A stretch of DNA of 11,922 nt from DASVFB01 sp045806505 (GTDB taxonomy: Bacteria > Actinomycetota > Thermoleophilia > Gaiellales > Gaiellaceae), in assembly GCA_045806505.1 (NCBI GenBank), contig JBJMJE010000308.1, positions 1-11,922 of the forward strand, read 5' to 3'. Under the pieces are notes generated by a model. The model was not told where the DNA came from. It did not search any database and worked only from the letters and a program-made list of their open reading frames with translations. Numbering within the stretch: the stretch's first letter is position 1; each line of letters begins with the position of its first letter. Shown piece after piece: positions 5,760-11,342 of the stretch. Position numbers and translations under genes: made by a program.

Positions 5760-6592
5760 CGTTGCTCGCGCTCGCCGTGGCCGGCCGCGGCCTCGTCGAC
5801 CCGGACGAGCCGGTGGTGTACGCCGACGACGAGGCCTTTCTCCGCGGCCGCGCCGCGTTCGAGACGTTGCGCGTGTACGGCGGCGTGCCGTTCCGGCTGG
5901 AGTCGCACCTCGTCCGGCTCGCCGGTTCGTGCGAGCGCATCGGCGTGGAGCCGCCCGTCCCGGAGGAGTGCCGCGCGCTGGCGTCGCTCGCGCTCGGCGC
6001 GGCGGGCGAGCCGGACGCCGCGCTGCGCTTCTACCGCACGGCCGGCCGCGAGCGCGTCGCCTCGCCGGGCCTGGTCGTGCTCGTGAGCGCCCTTCCGGAC
6101 GGCCTCGAGGAGAAGCGCGCGCAGGGAACGAAGCTCGTCTCGCTGCTCGGCGTGCGCGCCGAGGTTCCGTGGCTGCTCGGCGGCGTCAAGTCGACGAGCT
6201 ACGCGGTGAACATGGCCGCCGAGGCGGAGGCGCGTGCCCGCGGCGCCGACGACGCCGTCTTCGTCACGGACGACGGCCTCGTTCTGGAAGGGCCGGTGAC
6301 CAACGTCTGGTGGCGCCGCGGCTCGACGCTCTGCACGCCGTCGCTCGACCTCGGCATCCTCGCCGGCGTCACGCGCGACACGCTGCTCGAGCTCGCGCCC
6401 CGGCACGGCTTCGTCGTCGAGCAAGGCCGTTTTCCGCTGTCCGACCTCGCCGGCGCGGACGAGGCGTTCACGTCGTCGTCCGTGCGCGAGCTGCTGCCCG
6501 TCGTCGAACTGGACAGCGCGGTCATCCCGCGCGGTGACGCCGCGGCCACGCTTCAGGCCGCGCTTCGCGAGACGGCACAGCGGCTACGCTGA
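5756..6592 (+). CDS. pabC: Aminodeoxychorismate lyase (PabC), class IV PLP enzyme
   Basis: A 278-residue fold-type IV PLP enzyme. In this context it is expected to release pyruvate from 4-amino-4-deoxychorismate to give p-aminobenzoate. The family pattern is clear: DDEAFLRGRAAFETLRVYGG near residues 23-42, and the PLP lysine Lys145 in GGVKSTSYAVNM. These are followed by GADDAVFVTDDG and EGPVTNVWW, the phosphate-binding turn. GILAGVTRD and EAFTSSSVRELLPV end the fold. Branched-chain or D-amino-acid aminotransferases share the fold, so PabC rests mainly on the ATGA overlap with pabB. No Shine-Dalgarno sequence precedes the ATG, so translation probably depends on coupling to pabB. Confidence 0.85.
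   Translation: MTLLALAVAGRGLVDPDEPVVYADDEAFLRGRAAFETLRVYGGVPFRLESHLVRLAGSCERIGVEPPVPEECRALASLALGAAGEPDAALRFYRTAGRERVASPGLVVLVSALPDGLEEKRAQGTKLVSLLGVRAEVPWLLGGVKSTSYAVNMAAEAEARARGADDAVFVTDDGLVLEGPVTNVWWRRGSTLCTPSLDLGILAGVTRDTLLELAPRHGFVVEQGRFPLSDLAGADEAFTSSSVRELLPVVELDSAVIPRGDAAATLQAALRETAQRLR
6585..6590 (+). promoter_or_regulatory. -10 element of DUF1385 gene inside the pabC tail, leaderless geometry
   Basis: TACGCT covers the last codons and first stop base of pabC. It is followed by 6 nt (GACCGC) and then GTG 6597. The spacing matches the other leaderless candidates and supports GTG 6597 over earlier in-frame starts that would overlap pabC. Confidence 0.5.
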
Positions 6593-6596
6593 CCGC

Positions 6597-7376
6597 GTGG
6601 CCGAGGAGAAGCTCCGCCTTGGGGGGATGGCGCTGCGGAACGGCGTGCTCGTGCACGGCCCGACGACGTGGGCGTGCGCCGTTCGTCTGCCGGACGGCAC
6701 GATCAAGGTCGCGGCCGAACGCAAGAAGCTGATCGGCAACACGGTCGAGAACCCGATTCTCCGGGGGCCGGCGCGCCTGCTCGAGGCGGTCGCCGTCCTG
6801 CCCGCGCTGAAGCGGCGCCTGCCGGAGGCGAAGCTGCCGTTCGAGCAGCCGCGCATCATGGGCGCGGTGCTGGCGAGCGCCGTCGGCGTGCGCGTCGTCC
6901 GCGGCTCGCGCCTCACGCCGGTCGCGAAGGAACTCGCGGCGGGGCTGCTCGCCCTCTCGCCGGCGCTGCTCTCGCTGCGCGGCGACGACCTCGCGGCCTA
7001 CCACGGCGCCGAGCACATCTCGATCGGCAGCTACGAGCACGACGAGCCGCGTGCGCGCGAGCACGAGCGCTGCGGCTCGCATCTGATCGGGCCGCTGCTC
7101 GTCACGTCGGCCGCGGCGAACGCGGTCGCTTCCGCCGTGCCGCGGCAGTACCGCGGCCCCGCCCGTACGGCCGCCTCGCTCGGCGGGCTCGCCGCCGCGA
7201 CCGAGCTCTTCGGCTGGATGGTGCGGAACCCCGAGCGCCCGCTCGCCCGCGCGCTCGCGAAGCCGGGCCACGAGCTCCAGCATCGGTACGCGACGAAGGA
7301 GCCGACGCCCGAGCAGGTCGAGGTCGCCGAGGCTGCGCTGCGCGCGTGCCTCGCGCTCGAGGCTTCTACCGCCTGA
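6597..7376 (+). CDS. DUF1385 family protein (YqhQ-like)
   Basis: A 259-residue member of DUF1385, a family without an established biochemical role that includes Bacillus YqhQ. The N-terminus carries the family signature LGGMALRNGVLVHGP, corresponding to the GG...GV...GP pattern, followed by AVRLPDGTI. The core motif YHGAEH (135-140), then SIGSYE and HERCGSH with Cys159, matches the conserved His/Glu/Cys cluster that may bind metal. Moderately hydrophobic stretches at about 113-125, 163-180 and 190-206 could associate with the membrane, but none is a convincing transmembrane helix. The GTG start is chosen from the start of homology and the TACGCT element 6 nt upstream. The gene follows pabC by 4 bp and its 3' end overlaps the convergent hydrolase by 11 bp. 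Confidence 0.85.
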   Translation: MAEEKLRLGGMALRNGVLVHGPTTWACAVRLPDGTIKVAAERKKLIGNTVENPILRGPARLLEAVAVLPALKRRLPEAKLPFEQPRIMGAVLASAVGVRVVRGSRLTPVAKELAAGLLALSPALLSLRGDDLAAYHGAEHISIGSYEHDEPRAREHERCGSHLIGPLLVTSAAANAVASAVPRQYRGPARTAASLGGLAAATELFGWMVRNPERPLARALAKPGHELQHRYATKEPTPEQVEVAEAALRACLALEASTA

Positions 7377-8352
7377 GCCACTCCTCCAGCGGCTCCGTGG
7401 AGCGGACGACGTGCATGCCTGCAGCGGCGAAGCGTTCGAACGCTGCGTTCGCTTCGTCGGTGTAGTCGACGGCGCCGGCCACGACGACCGGCGACGTGCA
7501 GTCCTTCAGCAGATACGTCTTCTCCGCCAGAGCCGGCTCAGCGAGCAGGTCGTCGATCGTCCACGCGACGCAGTGGCTCTTCGCCTCGCCCGCGATGACG
7601 ACCGCATCGAAGGAGAGCAGGTGCGTGACGAGCTCGTCGTTCCGCCGCGGAACCGACTCTCCGCTCGGACCGACAGTCACCTCTGGCCCGAGCGCCGAGT
7701 AGTGCTCCGTCCACGGCACTCGCCCCTTCGCCTCGAATCGCGCCTGGCTTTGCCTCGCCACCGTGTGGAAGAAGACCGCCTCCTCGACGGCCGAGACGAT
7801 CGCGTGCCCGACGCCGCCGAGCATCGCGTGGTACGGCCAGACCGTCAGCGCGTACTTGCCGCTTCGCTCGAGCGCGCGCGCGTATTCGAGCAGGTGCCGC
7901 TGCCCCGCCTCCGGGTCGATGCCGAGCGCGAGCCCGGCGTTCGGGTTGAAGCACCAGACGCCGCGCTCGACGTCCTCCGCCGAGACGAGCGTGTAAGGCG
8001 CCGGGTGCCCGCCGCCTCCGTCGACGAGCCAGAGCGCGTGGAAGATCTGCATCGCCTGGTGCGTGTCGAGCGTCAGGACGATCTGCGTGATCGCGTCGAG
8101 GTTCCGGTAGACGAACTCGCAGATGCGCCGGCTGTCGCCGGCGGCGCCCGGCACGAAGAGCTCGAAGCCCGGCAGGCAGAACGTGTTCTGCATGTCGACG
8201 AGGAGCAGCGCGATCCGCCGCGCATCGTCGGCCGCCGGCCGAAGCCCGTGCGCCCGCGCCCACGCCGTCCCGTTCGAGGCGCGCTCCTCGTACGGCACCC
8301 GCCAGACCTCCGCCACGCCGCCCGGATCGAAGTGCGGCGGCACGGGGAGCAT
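7366..8352 (-). CDS. Isochorismatase/nicotinamidase-like cysteine hydrolase, long form
   Basis: A 328-residue member of the isochorismatase superfamily. The catalytic triad is visible: Asp53 in LLLVDMQNTF, Lys209 in FEAKGRVPWTEHYSAL, and Cys261 in GEAKSHCVAWT. TLDTHQAMQIFH supplies Asp96 and His98, as in the metal site of nicotinamidases. It is much longer than PncA (about 180-210 residues), with a 45-residue N-terminal arm and inserts between the aspartate and lysine. Nicotinamide deamidation is possible but unproven; the substrate is not assigned. The ATG at 8352 has a TAGACT element 10 nt upstream and no good Shine-Dalgarno sequence. It is divergent from the FtsH-like gene (43 bp) and overlaps the DUF1385 gene by 11 bp. 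Confidence 0.87.
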   Translation of the reverse strand: MLPVPPHFDPGGVAEVWRVPYEERASNGTAWARAHGLRPAADDARRIALLLVDMQNTFCLPGFELFVPGAAGDSRRICEFVYRNLDAITQIVLTLDTHQAMQIFHALWLVDGGGGHPAPYTLVSAEDVERGVWCFNPNAGLALGIDPEAGQRHLLEYARALERSGKYALTVWPYHAMLGGVGHAIVSAVEEAVFFHTVARQSQARFEAKGRVPWTEHYSALGPEVTVGPSGESVPRRNDELVTHLLSFDAVVIAGEAKSHCVAWTIDDLLAEPALAEKTYLLKDCTSPVVVAGAVDYTDEANAAFERFAAAGMHVVRSTEPLEEWLRR

Positions 8353-8362
8353 CTCGCGCTTG

Positions 8363-8368
8363 AGTCTA
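8363..8368 (-). promoter_or_regulatory. Probable -10 element of isochorismatase-like gene
   Basis: On the minus strand TAGACT lies 10 nt before ATG 8352, implying a leader of about 3-4 nt. The surrounding AGTCTAGA also offers a weak TAGAGC on the plus strand toward the FtsH-like gene. Confidence 0.4.
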
Positions 8369-8385
8369 GAGCCGTCCCTGCCGAT

Positions 8386-8390
8386 GGAGG
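8386..8390 (+). promoter_or_regulatory. Shine-Dalgarno sequence deciding the FtsH-like start
   Basis: GGAGG ends 5 nt before ATG 8396. It favours ATG 8396 (MGGVLHFFEN) over the in-frame ATG at 8384, which overlaps the motif and has no ribosome-binding site of its own. Confidence 0.5.
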
Positions 8391-8395
8391 CTCAG

Positions 8396-9919
8396 ATGGG
8401 CGGCGTCCTGCATTTCTTCGAGAACCCTCCGAACTCGCTGATCATCTGGGTCCCGATCCTCTTCTTCGGTGCAATCGTCTTCCTCCTCTGGCGCACGATC
8501 CAGCTGATGCCGAAGGTGCGGCCCGCCGCGGTCGACGCGAAGACCCGCGCCTCCGTGGGCTGGGTGGACGTCGCCGGGCTCGACGAGGTGAAGGAGGAGC
8601 TGTCGGAGGTCGTGGAGTTCCTGCGCTCTCCCGAGCGCTTCGAGCGCCTCGGCGCGCGCGTGCCGAAAGGGATCCTGCTGTACGGCCCGCCGGGAACCGG
8701 CAAGACGCTGATGGCGAAGGCCGTAGCGGCCGAGTCGGGCGCGAACTTCTACTCGTCGAGCGCCTCTGCGTTCGTCGAGATGTTCGCCGGTCTCGGCGCC
8801 GCGCGGATCCGCAAGCTCTTCCAGGACGCGCGCAAGAACGCGCCGTCGATCATCTTCATCGACGAGCTCGACGCCGTCGGCGCGGCGCGCAGCGGGCACG
8901 GCTTCAACCGCGAGCAGGACCAGACGCTGAACCAGCTCCTCGTCGAGCTCGACGGCTTCGCCGCGACCGAGCGCGTCGTCGTGATGGCCGCGTCGAACCG
9001 CCTCCAGGACCTCGACCCCGCGCTGCTTCGTCCCGGACGCTTCGACCGGCAGATGCTCGTCTCCCCTCCGGATCTCGCAGGCCGCGAGGCCATCCTCCAC
9101 GTGCACACGCGCGGGAAGCCGCTCGCCGCGGACGTCGACCTGAACCTGATCGCCAGGCAGACCGTCGGGCTGACGGGCGCCGACCTCTCGAACGTGTGCA
9201 ACGAAGCCGCGATCTTCGCCGGCCGCAAGGACCTGCAGTACATCCGCCACGCGGACTTCGATGCCGCGATGGAGCGCATCGTCGCCGGCCTCCAGCAGCG
9301 CCGCGTCGTGACGGAGAAGGAGAAACGCATCCTCGCCTATCACGAGGCGGGCCACGCCGTGATGTCGCACCTCACCGGCGACTTCCTGCCGGTGCAGAAG
9401 GTGACGATCGTCGCGCGCGGAGAGGCGCTCGGCTACACGCTCAACCTTCCCGCCGAGGATCGCTACCTGCACACGAAGGAGGAGCTCGTCGACCTGATGA
9501 AGGTCTTCCTCGGCGGCCGCGCGGCCGAGCAGGTCGTCTTCGGGCGCGTGACGAACGGCGCCGCGAGCGATCTGGAGAAGGTGACCGAGATCGCGCGCGC
9601 GATGGTCTTCGAGTGGGGGATGTCGGATGTCGTCACGTCGCGCACCTTGCGCGCGGACAACTACGGGCTTTCCGAAGAGACGAAGCGTATGCGTGACAAA
9701 GAACAGGCTCACCTGACCGACAGCGCCTACGCGGAAGCAGTCCGCCTGATCGAGAAGCATCGGGCCTCGCTCGACCGGCTGAGCCAGGCGCTGCTCGAGA
9801 AGGAGACCCTCATGCGCGAAGAGGTGTTGCTCCTGCTGACGGATGTCGAGCCGGAGTCGCGCGCCTCCGAGACCGTCGGCACGCCTCGCGCGATCGTCTC
9901 CATGCCCGGCGGGGCCTAG
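8396..9919 (+). CDS. ftsH: Compact FtsH-type AAA+ zinc metalloprotease
   Basis: A 507-residue membrane-anchored ATP-dependent protease. One N-terminal transmembrane segment (about 15-32) is followed directly by the AAA+ module. Walker A is GPPGTGKT (97-104), Walker B IIFIDELD (Asp156, Glu157), and the second region of homology has Arg212 and Arg215 in RPGRFDR. The protease domain has HEAGH (316-320), with Asp392 in GAASDLEKV as the probable third zinc ligand. Canonical FtsH has two transmembrane helices flanking an extracytoplasmic domain and 600-650 residues; that domain is absent here. The pore loop reads FAG (130-132) instead of FVG. All catalytic residues are present, so it is probably active, likely a specialised paralogue beside a full-length FtsH elsewhere. 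ATG 8384 is an alternative start adding four residues. Confidence 0.92.
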   Translation: MGGVLHFFENPPNSLIIWVPILFFGAIVFLLWRTIQLMPKVRPAAVDAKTRASVGWVDVAGLDEVKEELSEVVEFLRSPERFERLGARVPKGILLYGPPGTGKTLMAKAVAAESGANFYSSSASAFVEMFAGLGAARIRKLFQDARKNAPSIIFIDELDAVGAARSGHGFNREQDQTLNQLLVELDGFAATERVVVMAASNRLQDLDPALLRPGRFDRQMLVSPPDLAGREAILHVHTRGKPLAADVDLNLIARQTVGLTGADLSNVCNEAAIFAGRKDLQYIRHADFDAAMERIVAGLQQRRVVTEKEKRILAYHEAGHAVMSHLTGDFLPVQKVTIVARGEALGYTLNLPAEDRYLHTKEELVDLMKVFLGGRAAEQVVFGRVTNGAASDLEKVTEIARAMVFEWGMSDVVTSRTLRADNYGLSEETKRMRDKEQAHLTDSAYAEAVRLIEKHRASLDRLSQALLEKETLMREEVLLLLTDVEPESRASETVGTPRAIVSMPGGA

Positions 9920-9932
9920 ACAGCTCAGCCGA

Positions 9933-9938
9933 TAGCAT
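9933..9938 (+). promoter_or_regulatory. -10 element of methylmalonyl-CoA epimerase gene, leaderless geometry
   Basis: TAGCAT lies in the 26-bp gap after the FtsH-like gene. It is followed by 7 nt (CGCTCGC) and GTG 9946, with no Shine-Dalgarno sequence between, so this gene can be transcribed independently. Confidence 0.55.
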
Positions 9939-9945
9939 CGCTCGC

Positions 9946-10350
9946 GTGCAGGCGCGGGGGATCCACCATCTAGGGGTCGCGGTCGAGGACCTCGATTCGG
10001 CCCTCGTGACCTACGAGCGGTTGTTCGGTGCGCAGATCGAGCGCCGCGCGACGGTAGGAGATCAGGGAGTCCGGGCGGCGTCGGTCCGTATCGGCGAGAG
10101 CCGCGTCGAGTTGCTCGAGCCGCTCGGGGAGGACACTCCCGTCGGCCGCTTCCTCGCGAAGCGAGGTCCGGGGATGCATCACGTCGCCTACGAGGTCACC
10201 GACCTCGAGACGGCGCTTGCCGAGCTCACGGACGCAGGCGCAGACCTGATCGACGAAGCGCCGCGGGCAGGGTTGTTCGGCCTCGAGGTCGCGTTCGTTC
10301 ATCCCGACTCGGTCCACGGCGTCCTCTCGGAGGTGGTTTCGGTTGCCTGA
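9946..10350 (+). CDS. mce: Methylmalonyl-CoA epimerase
   Basis: A 134-residue vicinal-oxygen-chelate protein that interconverts (2S)- and (2R)-methylmalonyl-CoA in propionyl-CoA metabolism. The start GIHHLGVAVEDLDSAL gives a metal-ligand His8, RVELLEP gives a Glu ligand, GMHHVAYEV the second His, and LSEVV near the end the last Glu. HPDSVHGVL matches the epimerase C-terminal pattern. Two tandem beta-alpha-beta-beta-beta modules are complete, and the length fits the family (about 135-150). GTG 9946 is supported by the first-strand position and the upstream TAGCAT. The methylmalonyl-CoA mutase subunits are not in the window. Its last 8 bases overlap the next gene. Confidence 0.93.
   Translation: MQARGIHHLGVAVEDLDSALVTYERLFGAQIERRATVGDQGVRAASVRIGESRVELLEPLGEDTPVGRFLAKRGPGMHHVAYEVTDLETALAELTDAGADLIDEAPRAGLFGLEVAFVHPDSVHGVLSEVVSVA
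10329..10333 (+). promoter_or_regulatory. Shine-Dalgarno sequence for the 84-residue gene
   Basis: GGAGG within the mce tail ends 9 nt before TTG 10343 and supports this TTG as a coupled start. Confidence 0.5.
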
Positions 10351-10597
10351 CGGAGACCGGGTGCGGATCGAGATCGCGTTCGACGGCGGCCAGATCATGG
10401 GCGCTCTCGTCTCGCCGTCCGGCGCAGATGCCCTCGAACAGGCGCTCGGTTCCGCGGATCTCCGCGCGGGCACGGGCGAGGCAGCCCTGACACTCGACGC
10501 AGAGGACGGCCGGTACACGATCGCCTTGCAGCGAGTCGTCTATGTGAAGAGGTTCGCGCGCGAAAGTCGCGTCGGGTTCGGCTCGGCTGCCGCTTGA
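10343..10597 (+). CDS. Small protein of unknown function coupled to mce
   Basis: An 84-residue, probably soluble protein that I do not recognise as a characterised family. The pattern suggests a small beta-rich domain. A first strand VRIEIAFDGG is followed by a central helix around ADALEQAL, then two strands ALTLDAEDG and YTIALQRVVYV. It ends in a basic, aromatic tail KRFARESRVGFG. No cysteines, signal peptide or membrane segment except a lone hydrophobic first strand are seen. The start is TTG 10343 with GGAGG upstream; GTG 10361 is a shorter alternative. The 8-bp overlap with mce implies coupled translation. It resembles small DUF3107-like actinobacterial proteins in architecture only, which is not evidence of homology. 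Confidence 0.7.
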   Translation: MPDGDRVRIEIAFDGGQIMGALVSPSGADALEQALGSADLRAGTGEAALTLDAEDGRYTIALQRVVYVKRFARESRVGFGSAAA

Positions 10598-10646
10598 GGC
10601 CGGTCTTCGAGTTACACCCGCTGCCTACTCGGGCATTCCCCCGTTG

Positions 10647-11231
10647 ATGGCCGAAGAAGCCACTCCGGCTGCCGCGCGTTCTGCAAAGGACACGACAGCC
10701 CATGTGCGTCGGCTCGTCGAGCGCGGCCAGCAGGGTGACCGGGCCGCGCTCGAGGAGCTCTACCTCCTCCATTTCGATCGCATCTACAGCTATCTGCACA
10801 TGAGCGTCGGCAACAGGCACGACGCCGAGGATCTGACGACGCAGACGTTCCTCAAGATGCTTGAGTCGATCAACCGCTTCCAGTGGCGCGCCGCACCCTT
10901 CTCGGCCTGGCTTTTCCGGATCGCGCACAACCTCGCAATGGATCATTTCCGTGCGCGACGGCGGCTTCAGACCGAGGACGAGGTGCCGACACCGACGGGC
11001 TCGGAGGAGCAGTCCGCGGAGGATCAGGCGATGGACTCGATCGGCCGCGCCGGAATGCTGTCGCTGATCAAGCAGCTCTCGGCGGAGCAGCGCCAGGTGT
11101 TGACGCTGAAGTTCCTGTTCGGGTTCGCGAACGCTGAAGTGGCAGGCATTCTCGGGAAGTCGGAGGGGGCGGTGAAGTCGCTCCAACACCGCGCGCTCGC
11201 GTCGCTGCAGAAGCACGTGGTCCGCGCCTGA
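10647..11231 (+). CDS. ECF-type RNA polymerase sigma factor
   Basis: A 194-residue sigma-70 family protein with only regions 2 and 4. Region 2 spans about 33-105 with ALEELYLLHFDRIYSYL, NRHDAEDLTTQTFLKML and PFSAWLFRIAHNLAMDHFR, the last being the -10 melting and recognition helix. An acidic linker (EDEVPTPTGSEEQSAEDQ) follows. Region 4 (about 137-190) contains LSAEQRQVLTLKFLFGF and the helix-turn-helix NAEVAGILGKSEGAVKSLQH. ATG 10647 is preferred over the adjacent TTG 10644; neither has a Shine-Dalgarno sequence, and no TANNNT element is at 6-7 nt. No anti-sigma factor gene follows; the next gene is a YchF-like NTPase. The stimulus and regulon are unknown. Confidence 0.92.
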   Translation: MAEEATPAAARSAKDTTAHVRRLVERGQQGDRAALEELYLLHFDRIYSYLHMSVGNRHDAEDLTTQTFLKMLESINRFQWRAAPFSAWLFRIAHNLAMDHFRARRRLQTEDEVPTPTGSEEQSAEDQAMDSIGRAGMLSLIKQLSAEQRQVLTLKFLFGFANAEVAGILGKSEGAVKSLQHRALASLQKHVVRA

Positions 11232-11244
11232 CCGCCGCGCAAAC

Positions 11245-11259
11245 TCGGCACGAAGCCGA
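11245..11259 (+). terminator. Weak hairpin after the sigma factor gene
   Basis: TCGGC, loop ACGAA, GCCGA form a 5-bp stem 13 nt past the sigma stop. No T-tract follows, so it is at best a weak or Rho-assisted terminator, or simply chance in GC-rich DNA. Confidence 0.2.
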
Positions 11260-11322
11260 CACAGACAGGTGCGCCTTTCCTCGTTACGATCGCCGTGAGG
11301 AGGAGGCTGGGCGAACCATCTT

Positions 11323-11328
11323 TAGAGT
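11323..11328 (+). promoter_or_regulatory. -10 element of YchF-like gene, leaderless geometry
   Basis: TAGAGT is followed by 6 nt (GGCGTA) and GTG 11335. The GGAGGAGG run at 11298-11305 is about 30 nt from the start codon, too far to act as its ribosome-binding site. Confidence 0.55.
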
Positions 11329-11342
11329 GGCGTAGTGCCACT
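11326..11342. repeat. Inverted repeat across the YchF-like promoter and start codon
   Basis: AGTGGC (11326-11331), a 5-base spacer GTAGT, and GCCACT (11337-11342) are perfect 6-bp inverted arms. They cover the end of the -10 hexamer, the expected transcription start and the first codons. It could be an operator or an RNA hairpin that hides the start codon if the mRNA begins upstream. Confidence 0.4.

Noticed and set aside
4841..6424. Minus-strand open frame of 527 codons opposite pabB and pabC
   Set aside because: A GC-skew shadow ORF without recognisable domains; both genes opposite have complete catalytic motifs.
7411..9696. Plus-strand open frame of 761 codons across the isochorismatase-like and FtsH-like genes
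   Set aside because: Arg-rich shadow sequence. The overlapping genes on both strands carry intact conserved residues.
10598..10646. Search for a promoter or terminator between the 84-residue gene and the sigma factor gene
   Set aside because: TTACAC and CATTCC are possible weak elements but have no convincing spacing, and there is no stem with a T-tract. Nothing reportable.
11295..11305. GTG plus GGAGGAGG run upstream of the YchF-like gene as a start or ribosome-binding site
   Set aside because: The GTG is out of frame with the gene, and the purine run is about 30 nt from the real start codon.
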